Assembly: GCA_045541115.1 (NCBI GenBank)
Contig: JAZQIM010000003.1
Coordinates: 61,220-125,219, forward strand
Source: Aphodoplasma sp045541115
GTDB lineage: Bacteria > Bacillota > Clostridia > UBA1381 > UMGS1253
Direction: 5' to 3'
DNA: 64,000 bases
In this document: positions 54,642-62,535 of the stretch, one piece after another
How the letters are laid out: the number at the start of each line of letters is the position of its first letter
How positions within the stretch are numbered: the first letter of the stretch is position 1
Notes under the pieces: generated by a model
The model's input: the letters and a program-made list of their open reading frames with translations, nothing else
What the model was told of the DNA's origin: nothing
Databases searched by the model: none
Position numbers and translations under genes: made by a program

Positions 54642-54671
54642 AAAGATTCTGATTATAAAATCAGAATCTTT
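54642..54671 (-). terminator. Terminator of the epimerase-aldolase-sdaAB-sdaAA operon
   Basis: AAAGATTCTGATT (54642-54654) / AATCAGAATCTTT (54659-54671). On the minus strand it runs into seven T. Confidence 0.9.
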
Positions 54672-54683
54672 AATGTTTTGTAA

Positions 54684-55538
54684 TTACTTCTCACCAAAAA
54701 GCTTCTTTTCCCAGCTTTTTGCCGTTTTCGTCACCGCGATTCCCCCGCGTGAAGTTTCGCGAAGGTTTTCGCTCATAAGTTCGCCGACTTCTTTCATCGC
54801 CATAACCGTTTCATCAAACGGTATTACGCTTTCAATTCCGGCAAGAGTCATATCGATCGCTAAAAGCGCTTGAACTGCGCCAAATGCATTTCGTTTTACG
54901 CACGGAACTTCAACAAGTCCTGCTGCAGGGTCGCACACAAGCCCCATTATAGCCTTCAGTGCCATTGCTGCTGCATCAAAGCTCTGTTTCGCCGTTCCAC
55001 CGCAAAGCCATACACCTGCTGCCGCTGCCATTGCGGATGCAGAGCCACACTCTGCCTGGCATCCGTGACATGCGCCGGCTATAGATGCATGCTCAGCAAT
55101 ATAACGTCCAACTAACCCTGCGACAAATAATGATTTTGTTATTTTTTCATCATCGCAACCAAGTCTTTGTTTTAGTGTTAGAAATACACCGGGCAAGATA
55201 CCGCATGAACCTGCCGTTGGAGCAGCAACTATTTTTCCCATCGATGAGTTAACGTTTGCAACTCCCATGGCAATCGCGGCCGCGTGAGTATATTCACCAC
55301 TCTCGTTTGTGTATAATTTATATCCTTCTCCGCCTGTCATTTTACTGTTTGAAATAACAGGAGAAGATATACCTTTTTTTGCTGAATCGCACATAGTGCT
55401 CCACATTTTTGACATGTTATAGATTAACTCATCTGTCGAAAACGGAGAATATTCTTTTTCAAGCATCAGTGCTGCAGCAAATATGTCATCATTGTTTTCT
55501 CTGATTGCATCATATATTTTATGAATATCCAACAGCAC
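54684..55538 (-). CDS. sdaAA: L-serine dehydratase, alpha subunit
   Basis: 284 residues. Cys residues in GSCGILPG, CHGCQAECGS, VCDPAAG and VPCVKRN supply the 4Fe-4S cluster that removes water from L-serine to give pyruvate and ammonia. It begins 7 bases after sdaAB. It is the last gene of a four-gene operon starting at 58325, an unusual setting: in Bacillus sdaAB-sdaAA sit between yloV and recG. Confidence 0.95.
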   Translation of the reverse strand: MLLDIHKIYDAIRENNDDIFAAALMLEKEYSPFSTDELIYNMSKMWSTMCDSAKKGISSPVISNSKMTGGEGYKLYTNESGEYTHAAAIAMGVANVNSSMGKIVAAPTAGSCGILPGVFLTLKQRLGCDDEKITKSLFVAGLVGRYIAEHASIAGACHGCQAECGSASAMAAAAGVWLCGGTAKQSFDAAAMALKAIMGLVCDPAAGLVEVPCVKRNAFGAVQALLAIDMTLAGIESVIPFDETVMAMKEVGELMSENLRETSRGGIAVTKTAKSWEKKLFGEK

Positions 55539-55545
55539 TCACCGC

Positions 55546-56208
55546 CTAAATTATTTTTTTAACACTCGATGCTTTATAAATCTCTTCGATTTCTAAAACT
55601 TTACTTACAATTTCGTCGCATATCGGATCGTCTGTTTCGACAACCATCATTTCTTCCCCGCTAAACTTCCTGTATAGCTTAAGGAATGCGATATTTACAC
55701 CATACTGTGCAAATATCGAAGAAACTTTTGCAACTACACCCACAACATCTTTGTGAATCGTAATAAGAGTATCGTGCTCACATGTAAGGTATGTGTCATA
55801 TCCATCAATTTGCGTCGCAGAAATACGTCCGCCGCCAACAGATGCAGCTGTAATTGATGCATTCTCGCCCTCTCCCCAAACTTCAACTACGGCGGTGTTT
55901 GGAGCGTACTTTTCGTTAAGACCGTTTTCCCATACAACATCAATTTCAATTCCGCGTTCTTTGGCAATCTTATATGAATTTACAATTCTCTCATCATCAG
56001 GTCTGAATCCAAGCAAACCGCCTATAAGAGCCGTATCAGTGCCATGGCCTTTTCCTGTATCGGAAAAAGAGTTGTAAAGGTGTATAACGGCTTTATCAAT
56101 TTTTTTTGCAAAAATATTGTGCACTGCATTTCCTATTTTTACTGCGCCTGCAGTATGTGAGCTTGATGGACCAATCATAACCGGACCGATTATATCAAAT
56201 ATATTCAT
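55546..56208 (-). CDS. sdaAB: L-serine dehydratase, beta subunit
   Basis: About 220 residues. GPVMIGPSSSHTAGAVKIG near the start binds serine phosphate-like groups and a C-terminal ACT domain (about 145-219, LITIHKDVVGVVAKV) probably senses serine. The ATG at 56206-56208 is one base after the aldolase stop, so coupling is likely; an earlier in-frame ATG lies inside that gene. Confidence 0.94.
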   Translation of the reverse strand: MNIFDIIGPVMIGPSSSHTAGAVKIGNAVHNIFAKKIDKAVIHLYNSFSDTGKGHGTDTALIGGLLGFRPDDERIVNSYKIAKERGIEIDVVWENGLNEKYAPNTAVVEVWGEGENASITAASVGGGRISATQIDGYDTYLTCEHDTLITIHKDVVGVVAKVSSIFAQYGVNIAFLKLYRKFSGEEMMVVETDDPICDEIVSKVLEIEEIYKASSVKKII

Positions 56209-56209
56209 A

Positions 56210-57271
56210 CTAATCCAACCATTTATCAAGATTTTCACGTATAAATTCGTCGTCGCTCAAATGCGGATACATCTTGTATACGCGTTCAATTTCATCGATT
56301 TGTCCCGGAGAAACTGTCTCGTTCGGGTTAAGGCATAGAATATTTTCATAAATGCCCTGCTTTTTGAGAATGTAATGAAGACCTGCGATACATCCGGCAA
56401 AGCCATTTGCGCTGTCAAAGAACGCGGCATTTGCATCAGTAACCTGGTTTGCTAAAGTAAGCATTTCAATGCTGATCGAGTCTTTATCTTTTTCAGCTTT
56501 GATTTTCTCAAACATTTCAACAACTTTCTTTGTCCATACACACCAATGTCCAAGTAAGCCGCCTTCAAAACGTTTCTCATATGTTTTGCCGTCAATCTCA
56601 AATTTATACTTTGTAAGAAGATCTATAACAATATTATCGTCATTTCCTGTGTAAAGAGTAATTTCATTGCTGCGTGAGCTCATTGCTGCTGCACGTGCAA
56701 CATCAAGTGTCTGATATCTGTTAAACGGAGCACTCTTTATTGCAACAACGTTGTCAATTTCGCAAAGTCTTCTCCAATAATCAAAGCTAAACACTTTACC
56801 ACCAACAGATGTCTGAAGATAAAATCCGATTACAGGCATAATTTTTGCAACTTCCTGTGTGCGCTTAATCATCATATCTTCGTCGTAATCGCTAAGGCCA
56901 CCGGGACTAAGTAATGCAGCATCATATCCAAGTTCTTTTAAAAGCTTTGCTTCTTCAACAGCCTGCTCAATTTTGCCGCAAACACCTGCAACTCTTACAA
57001 GAGTTTTTCCTGTTCTTTTTTCAAACTTATCCATTTCGTCAGCCGCAATTTCAAGAATAGGTCTGAAAAGACCAATTTCGGGGTCACGGATTTCGAATTG
57101 AGTTGTATGTACAGCAACTGCCAAACCGCCAACTCCTGCATCCATATAATAACGCAAAAGTGCGCGCTCACGTCTTTCGTCAAGCTTTCTGTCATTGTTT
57201 AGTACTAAAGGCGTTGCAGGAATTACTGTTCCGGCAGCTAAATTTTTAAGTGCTATCTCATGTCTGTTCAT
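56210..57271 (-). CDS. DapA/NanA-family aldolase or dehydratase
   Basis: 353 residues, a TIM barrel. Schiff-base Lys in NVVAIKSAPFNR, and Tyr in GFYLQTS match the dihydrodipicolinate-synthase family. It is 50-60 residues longer than DapA at the C-terminus and begins with an unusual TVIPATPLVLNNDRKLDERR, so it is unlikely to be the lysine enzyme. Between an epimerase-like gene and serine dehydratase it probably splits or dehydrates a keto-acid. Substrate unknown. Confidence 0.82.
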   Translation of the reverse strand: MNRHEIALKNLAAGTVIPATPLVLNNDRKLDERRERALLRYYMDAGVGGLAVAVHTTQFEIRDPEIGLFRPILEIAADEMDKFEKRTGKTLVRVAGVCGKIEQAVEEAKLLKELGYDAALLSPGGLSDYDEDMMIKRTQEVAKIMPVIGFYLQTSVGGKVFSFDYWRRLCEIDNVVAIKSAPFNRYQTLDVARAAAMSSRSNEITLYTGNDDNIVIDLLTKYKFEIDGKTYEKRFEGGLLGHWCVWTKKVVEMFEKIKAEKDKDSISIEMLTLANQVTDANAAFFDSANGFAGCIAGLHYILKKQGIYENILCLNPNETVSPGQIDEIERVYKMYPHLSDDEFIRENLDKWLD

Positions 57272-57308
57272 TGTGACTTCATTCTCCCTTCAATAACTGC
57301 GTTAATTA

Positions 57309-58325
57309 TTAGTAGTTACCCTTTTTCTCTTCAAAGTGAGTAGGTTTTCCAAGCGAACGGCCACCATCTTTAATCCATTGTGCCTGCCACTCAATCAGCG
57401 TACGAACTGATACTGTCGGATAGCCGAAAAGCTCATTACATTTTGATGAATCAGCAATAAGAGCTGTGTTTTCCTCTTCACCTGTAAATATAGGCTCAAC
57501 ATCAAATAAACGTCCAAACTCCATAGCAGTTTTTCTTGTAGAAACAATTTCAGGGCCTGTAACATTTACAATATTGCACGGTGACTCTGCATGCAATAAA
57601 CCGCGGATTGCGATTTCATTTGCATCTCCCTGCCATATGCAATTAAAGCAGCTGTTTGATAATGAAATCGGAGTTTTGCTTGCTACTTTTTGTGCTATAT
57701 CAAACAAAACGCCATAACGCAAATCAACAGCGTAGTTGAGTCTGTATGCAAACACTTTTGTTCCGTATGTTTTTGAACCATACTCAAACATTCTCTCTCT
57801 TGCAAGAGTGCTCATTGCATACTCACCTGTCGGTAAAGGCTTAATTTGCTCTGTGCAACCGCCTGTATGTATAGGCATAAACGGATATATATTTCCCGAA
57901 GAAAATACAACAATAGTTGACTTCTTGAAGCGCTCAGCAACAAGAGACGGAAGCCATGAGTTCATCGCCCATGTTAAATATTCGCTGCCATCTGTTCCGA
58001 ACTTACGTCCAGCCATATAAATGATATTTTCGCAATCAGGAAGTTTATCAAGAGCTTTTGGCTCAAGCATATCGCATGAGATTGTTTCAACGCCATTATC
58101 TTTTAAAAGCTGTGTCGCAATCGGGTCACTAAAACGTGAAACAGCAATGATTTTTTTATCCACACCTGCTGCAATACATGCATTTTTAGCAAGAGTACAA
58201 AGTGTCGGGCCCATTTTTCCGCCTGCACCAAGTACCATAATATCGCCTTTAATTTTTTTGATATCTTCTATAAGCTTTTCCGATGGTGTCGTCAAAATTG
58301 AATTAAGTTTTTCTTCAGTCCACAT
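57309..58325 (-). CDS. NAD-dependent epimerase/dehydratase (extended SDR)
   Basis: About 338 residues. Rossmann loop VLGAGGKMGPTL near 32-43; the middle section has FSSGNIYPF and the catalytic Tyr within EYAMSTLARERMFEY (Y-x3-x type, the usual Lys replaced nearby by Ala/Arg, so activity needs checking). First gene of the operon; the ATG at 58325 lies 10 bases after GAAGGAG. It would modify the substrate passed to the aldolase. Confidence 0.8.
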   Translation of the reverse strand: MWTEEKLNSILTTPSEKLIEDIKKIKGDIMVLGAGGKMGPTLCTLAKNACIAAGVDKKIIAVSRFSDPIATQLLKDNGVETISCDMLEPKALDKLPDCENIIYMAGRKFGTDGSEYLTWAMNSWLPSLVAERFKKSTIVVFSSGNIYPFMPIHTGGCTEQIKPLPTGEYAMSTLARERMFEYGSKTYGTKVFAYRLNYAVDLRYGVLFDIAQKVASKTPISLSNSCFNCIWQGDANEIAIRGLLHAESPCNIVNVTGPEIVSTRKTAMEFGRLFDVEPIFTGEEENTALIADSSKCNELFGYPTVSVRTLIEWQAQWIKDGGRSLGKPTHFEEKKGNY

Positions 58326-58363
58326 TATTATGCATCTCCTTCGCATTTTTATGATGTAATTTT

Positions 58364-58378
58364 GTTATCTAAGATAAC
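58364..58378 (-). promoter_or_regulatory. 15-bp palindrome, candidate operator
   Basis: GTTATCTAAGATAAC is a perfect palindrome placed about 15 bases downstream of the -10 of the epimerase operon, a position where a bound repressor would block transcription. No regulator gene is next to the operon. Confidence 0.55.
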
Positions 58379-58393
58379 TATACGGTTACTAAT

Positions 58394-58422
58394 ATTGTAC
58401 CATTTTATAGTGCATTTGTCAA
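58394..58422 (-). promoter_or_regulatory. Promoter of the epimerase-aldolase-sda operon
   Basis: Minus strand TTGACA (58417-58422), 17-base spacer, TACAAT (58394-58399): near-perfect consensus, about 70 bases before the first gene. Confidence 0.85.
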
Positions 58423-58448
58423 TATTATTTTAAAATATATACAAAAAT

Positions 58449-58478
58449 ATAAACCGCAACAATGTTGTTGCGGTTTAT
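58449..58478 (-). terminator. Terminator of the SPFH gene
   Basis: A 14-bp stem ATAAACCGCAACAA / TTGTTGCGGTTTAT. On the minus strand it is followed by ATTTTTG. It sits 15 bases after the SPFH stop. Confidence 0.82.
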
Positions 58479-58492
58479 ATGAATTCATTTGA

Positions 58493-59440
58493 TTATTCAC
58501 AGCAGGGATCAGATTTCTTTTTAGAAATTTTTGCGCTTGTATCAGGGTCAGTTTTATCACCTAAACCTGTTGTTTCGGAAAAAACAACATTATTTTTTGT
58601 CATTTCAACTGCATCGGTCGGAATAATAATTTTTGCAGCTTTTCCATCTGCCATAGCCACTAAAGCTTCGTATTTTTTTAGTTCAAGAACTGATGTATCT
58701 ACACCTGCTTCTTTAAGTGCGATAAGACCATCTGCTTCAGCTTTTTTTGATAAATAAATCGCTTTTGCTTCGCCTTCTGCACGAGCAATCCTTGCATCTC
58801 TCTCGCCTTCAGCTGCGAGTATCATTGCTTGTTTATCTCCTTCTGCGCGCGTTATAGCCGCCGCTTTGTGACCTTCTGCCTGAAGCATCGTTTCTCTTCT
58901 GTCACGTTCTGCCTTCATCTGCTTTTCCATCGCGTTTTGGATTTCTGCCGGTGGAATGATGTTTTTTAATTCCACTCTGCTTACCTTAATTCCCCATTTA
59001 TCCGTCGCTTCATCTAATATTGCAGTCATTTTTCCGTTGATTGTATCTCTCGATGTAAGCGTGCCGTCAAGTTCTAATTCACCAACAATATTTCTTAATG
59101 TTGTCGCCGCTAAATTTGATAAAGCAGAAATGGGATTAACTGCACCATATGCATAGAGTTTTGCATCATATATTGCATAATATATTACGGTATCTATTTG
59201 CATCGTAACGTTATCTTTTGTAATTACAGGTTGTGGCGGCGAATCAAGCACTTGTTCCTGAAGCGTAACCCTTTTTGAAATTCTTTCTAAAAATGGTATT
59301 TTAATATGGATTCCCGCGGACCATGTTGTCTTATATTTTCCTAAAAATTCAATAACATATTCATGAGCTTGAGGAACAATTTTGATACATGGAATTAAAA
59401 TCAGAATTAAAACTACAAGAAATGTTACAACTATTCCCAT
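58493..59440 (-). CDS. SPFH/band 7 membrane-scaffold protein (QmcA-like)
   Basis: About 315 residues. One N-terminal membrane helix (IVVTFLVVLILILIPCI), the SPFH domain (about 25-200), then an Ala/Glu/Arg-rich coiled coil (about 165-255). Such proteins form large membrane rings with partner proteases; the NfeD partner often beside them is not here. The ATG at 59440 is set by GGAGG; the preceding in-frame residues are dropped. It ends in KKSDPCCE, with two Cys near the terminus. Confidence 0.9.
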   Translation of the reverse strand: MGIVVTFLVVLILILIPCIKIVPQAHEYVIEFLGKYKTTWSAGIHIKIPFLERISKRVTLQEQVLDSPPQPVITKDNVTMQIDTVIYYAIYDAKLYAYGAVNPISALSNLAATTLRNIVGELELDGTLTSRDTINGKMTAILDEATDKWGIKVSRVELKNIIPPAEIQNAMEKQMKAERDRRETMLQAEGHKAAAITRAEGDKQAMILAAEGERDARIARAEGEAKAIYLSKKAEADGLIALKEAGVDTSVLELKKYEALVAMADGKAAKIIIPTDAVEMTKNNVVFSETTGLGDKTDPDTSAKISKKKSDPCCE

Positions 59441-59501
59441 AATCTCTACCTCCAAAAAATATTTGTTATAGGATACTAATATTATCAAAACTTCCATGTA
59501 T

Positions 59502-59531
59502 AGTATAACATAATACTTAAGTATTAGTCAA
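59502..59531 (-). promoter_or_regulatory. SPFH promoter with palindromic spacer
   Basis: Minus strand TTGACT (59526-59531), 18-base spacer, TATACT (59502-59507). The spacer contains the perfect palindrome AATACTTAAGTATT (59512-59525), well placed for a repressor. Confidence 0.65.
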
Positions 59532-59585
59532 GAAAATCTGGTGTCTATCGCCCATCGAGGTATATTTAAAACCAATTCACCTATA

Positions 59586-60752
59586 TTATGCCTCAATAAT
59601 TCTTACTTTATATACCCCATCTATAATTTCGATTTCTTTTGAAAGACCTTCAGGAATAGTATCTGCATCAATAATAGTGTAGGCATTATCCTTTTTGCTC
59701 TTATTAAGCAAATTAACAATATTTATATTATTGTTTGCAAATATCGCGGAAAATTTTGTTAGCATATTCGGAATATTTTTATGTGCTATTGTAACTCTGT
59801 ATTTTGTTTCCATCGGAAGTTCAATGTCGGGGAAATTAACAGAGTTTTTTATATTACCGTATTTCATAAATTCTGAAAGTTCTTTTACCGCCATGACAGC
59901 ACAATTGTCTTCCGACTCAGGAGTTGAAGCACCAAGATGAGGAATGTTTACGACATTTTTCATCTTTAGTGTTTCTTGTGACGGAAAATCAACCACATAG
60001 CTTACAATTGTACTATTTTCAATAGCTTTTTTTAGAGCTTCGGTGTCGACGAGCTCACCTCTCGAAAAGTTTAGCAGTCGTGTACCCTTTTCCATACACT
60101 CAAAAATCTCATCATTTACTATGCCGCGAGTTGCATCGTTTAGCGGAAGATGTATGGATATATAGTCACAATTTGCGCAGAGAATTTTTAAATCAGCACA
60201 CTTTTTAACATTTGAAGAAATCCCCCATGCAGATTCAACAGAAATGTATGGATCGTATCCCATAACTTCCATGCCGAGTGCTACGCCAAGATTTGCAACC
60301 TTAGCACCAATTGCCCCAAGGCCGATAACACCGAGCTTCTTTCCATATATTTCAGGTCCTGCAAAAGCACTTTTACCCTTTTCGACAAGCGATTCAACAT
60401 TATCTGCTTCCTCTTTTAATTTGTTCGTCCATATAATAGCTTCTGCGATTTTTCTAGAGGCAAGCATAAGTCCTGCAACTGTAAGTTCTGCAACTGCATT
60501 TGCATTTGCTCCGGGGGTATTGAATACAACAATACCTTTTTCACTACATTTTTCGATTGGAATATTATTTACACCTGCGCCGGCCCTTGCTATACATTTA
60601 AGATTATCGAAAAGCTCCATATCATGCATTTTAAAACTTCTTAGTATTATTGCATCGGGATTATTTATTTCATCGGTTAATGAGAATAAATTTTTATCTA
60701 AATTATCAAGGCCACATTTTGCAATCTTGTTTAAAGTTAACACTTCATACAT
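59586..60752 (-). CDS. serA: D-3-phosphoglycerate dehydrogenase with ACT domain
   Basis: About 388 residues. NAD motif GLGAIGAKVA, catalytic Arg in NFSRGELVD, Glu in the DFPSQETL region, His in NIPHLGASTPE, then a C-terminal ACT domain (about 315-388). First step of serine synthesis; the single ACT domain may give serine feedback. ATG at 60752 behind GGAGG. serC is 75 bases upstream. No serB is in the window. Confidence 0.93.
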   Translation of the reverse strand: MYEVLTLNKIAKCGLDNLDKNLFSLTDEINNPDAIILRSFKMHDMELFDNLKCIARAGAGVNNIPIEKCSEKGIVVFNTPGANANAVAELTVAGLMLASRKIAEAIIWTNKLKEEADNVESLVEKGKSAFAGPEIYGKKLGVIGLGAIGAKVANLGVALGMEVMGYDPYISVESAWGISSNVKKCADLKILCANCDYISIHLPLNDATRGIVNDEIFECMEKGTRLLNFSRGELVDTEALKKAIENSTIVSYVVDFPSQETLKMKNVVNIPHLGASTPESEDNCAVMAVKELSEFMKYGNIKNSVNFPDIELPMETKYRVTIAHKNIPNMLTKFSAIFANNNINIVNLLNKSKKDNAYTIIDADTIPEGLSKEIEIIDGVYKVRIIEA

Positions 60753-60827
60753 GTCATTTTTCCTCCATTCGCATTTTGGAATCAAAACCAAATGCATTAT
60801 TATATTTGTTATTCTCTCAGAATATAA

Positions 60828-61913
60828 TTACTTGTTTTCTGCTTCGAATTTTCTCATAAACTCAACAAGTGATTCAACACCCTCTATAGGCATCGCATTA
60901 TAAATGCTTGCTCTCATACCACCTACGGTTCTATGTCCTTTTAGATTTACAAATCCTGCGTCAGTTGATTCTTTAATAAATTTTGCATCTGTTTGCTCAT
61001 TACCTGTTACAAAAGGAATATTCATTAGCGAACGATGCTTGGGATTTGTAACGGTTGCGTTAAACATTTCACTTTCGTCAAGATATGAATAAAGAATTTC
61101 GGCTTTTTTTAAATTTGTTTTATACATCGCCTCAATACCGCCAATTTTCTTAAGCCACTCACAAACGAGTTTGCAAATATAAATAGCATAAGTAGGCGGA
61201 GTATTAAACATCGATCCATTTTCGGAATGTGTTACATAATTAAACATTGTAGGACAAATATCCATTGCATTTCCGATAAGATCTTCACGTATAATAACAA
61301 CGGTTAAACCTGCAGGACCCATGTTTTTTTGTGCGCCCGCATAGATTATTCCATATCTTGAAACATCAACAGGTTCTGAAAGGATGCTCGAACTCATATC
61401 CGCAACTAAAGGGATGTCGCCTGTGTCAAGAGGGCCTTCAAACTTTGTTCCGTAAATGGTGTTATTATGAGTAATGTGTACAAAATCAGCATCGCTACTA
61501 AACATAGTCTTATCGATTTTGGGAATATAATTAAATGTTTTATCCTCAGACGAAGCAATAATTCTAGCTTCGCCATATCTTGCTGCTTCTTTCTGTGCCT
61601 TCTTTGACCATAAACCTGTCAATATAAAATCAGCTTTTTTATTTTTGCTGTAAAGATTTAAAGGCACCATAGCAAATTGGCTTGAAGCTCCTCCCTGAAG
61701 AAACAAAACTTTATAATTATCGGGAATTAAAAGAATTTCGCGAAGAAGAGCCTCGCATCCATCAATAATTTTTTTGTAATCTGATGAACGATGACTCATT
61801 TCCATTACTGACATTCCTGAATTGCCATAAGATATAAGTTCAGTTTGTGCTCTTTCTAATACCGGAAGCGGAAGTACAGACGGGCCCGCTGAAAAATTTA
61901 ATACTCTTTCCAT
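60828..61913 (-). CDS. serC: Phosphoserine aminotransferase
   Basis: About 361 residues. Starts ERVLNFSAGPSVLP; PLP Lys in YAGAQKNMGPAG; substrate-binding HRSSDY and TPPTYAIY stretches. It converts 3-phosphohydroxypyruvate and glutamate to phosphoserine. Start behind AAAGGAAG. It leads serC-serA; the -35/-10 of this pair was not clear. Confidence 0.96.
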   Translation of the reverse strand: MERVLNFSAGPSVLPLPVLERAQTELISYGNSGMSVMEMSHRSSDYKKIIDGCEALLREILLIPDNYKVLFLQGGASSQFAMVPLNLYSKNKKADFILTGLWSKKAQKEAARYGEARIIASSEDKTFNYIPKIDKTMFSSDADFVHITHNNTIYGTKFEGPLDTGDIPLVADMSSSILSEPVDVSRYGIIYAGAQKNMGPAGLTVVIIREDLIGNAMDICPTMFNYVTHSENGSMFNTPPTYAIYICKLVCEWLKKIGGIEAMYKTNLKKAEILYSYLDESEMFNATVTNPKHRSLMNIPFVTGNEQTDAKFIKESTDAGFVNLKGHRTVGGMRASIYNAMPIEGVESLVEFMRKFEAENK

Positions 61914-62063
61914 AATAAATCTTCCTTTCAAAAGTTAAATTATTAATTGTTTTATAATATATTCTTTATCCTAATCGACTATTGCTTTTAATTTAATATG
62001 TCATTTTCTTATTTATTATTCATAGCTTACAATTATTATAAACTGTAAATATGCTAAAAACAA

Positions 62064-62100
62064 AAAATCGACATCACTCTTTTAAAATGATGTCGATTTT
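62064..62100 (-). terminator. Terminator of the tRNA operon
   Basis: AAAATCGACATCA (62064-62076) / TGATGTCGATTTT (62088-62100); on the minus strand it ends in TTTTTTG, directly after tRNA-Val. Confidence 0.85.
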
Positions 62101-62175
62101 GGTGGGAGTTACAGGGCTCGAACCTGTGACCCTCTGCTTGTAAGGCAGATGCTCTCCCAGCTGAGCTAAACTCCC
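62100..62175 (-). tRNA. tRNA-Val (anticodon TAC)
   Basis: 76 bases with encoded CCA. Acceptor GGGAGTT/AACTCCC, D-arm TAGCTCAGCTGGGAGAGC, anticodon loop CTTACAA with TAC, T-loop GTTCGAG. Last of three tRNAs transcribed on the minus strand as Met-Glu-Val. Confidence 0.95.
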
Positions 62176-62183
62176 ATATAACA

Positions 62184-62258
62184 TGGTGACCCATAAGGGA
62201 ATCGAACCCTTGATTCCGGCGTGAGAGGCCGACGTCTTAACCGCTTGACCAATGGGCC
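62184..62258 (-). tRNA. tRNA-Glu (anticodon CTC)
   Basis: 75 bases with encoded CCA. Acceptor GGCCCAT/ATGGGTC, D-arm TTGGTCAAGCGGTTAAGAC, anticodon loop CTCTCAC, T-loop GTTCGATTC. The body is tRNA-Glu; the anticodon is CTC, reading GAG, rather than the usual TTC. Confidence 0.93.
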
Positions 62259-62261
62259 ATG

Positions 62262-62338
62262 TGGTAGCGGCGAGTGGACTTGAACCACCGACCTAACGGG
62301 TATGAACCGTTTGCTCTAGCCAACTGAGCTACACCGCC
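62262..62338 (-). tRNA. Elongator tRNA-Met (anticodon CAT)
   Basis: 77 bases with encoded CCA. Acceptor GGCGGTG with G1-U72 pairing (not the C1-A72 mismatch of initiators), anticodon stem AACGG/CCGTT (no GGG/CCC of initiators), loop TTCATAC. First of the tRNA operon. A tRNA-Ile(CAU) identity is less likely given its resemblance to elongator Met. Confidence 0.9.
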
Positions 62339-62381
62339 ATATATGTCACATGCTCATTTACCGTTTTTCACGACGAAAATT

Positions 62382-62410
62382 AGTATACTACAAAAAAATT
62401 ATATTGTCAA
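62382..62410 (-). promoter_or_regulatory. Promoter of the tRNA operon
   Basis: Minus strand TTGACA (62405-62410), 17-base spacer, TATACT (62382-62387), about 45 bases before tRNA-Met. Confidence 0.85.
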
Positions 62411-62486
62411 GCAAATTTTAATATTTTTTTAAACTTTTTTGTAAATATATGGACAAATAATGTTTGGATGTAAAATATACTATAAA

Positions 62487-62520
62487 ATAGACAAGTGGCA
62501 ATCGCTTACCACCTGTCTAT
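62487..62520 (-). terminator. Possible terminator of the purine genes
   Basis: ATAGACAAGTGG (62487-62498) / CCACCTGTCTAT (62509-62520), one mismatch, just after purD. The T tract on the minus strand is short (TATTTTAT). Confidence 0.6.
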
Positions 62521-62535
62521 TATGTGTTTGGTAAT

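Noticed and set aside
56210..57271. Lysine-pathway dapA
   Set aside because: Too long, atypical N-terminus, and no dapB, lysC or asd nearby; the operon is catabolic in character.
60244..60903. A 219-codon plus-strand frame opposite serA
   Set aside because: Antisense shadow of serA with Ser/Ala/Pro-rich composition, no ribosome site and no recognisable domain.
62262..62338. Initiator tRNA-fMet
   Set aside because: It lacks the C1-A72 mismatch and the three G-C pairs in the anticodon stem, so it is an elongator tRNA.
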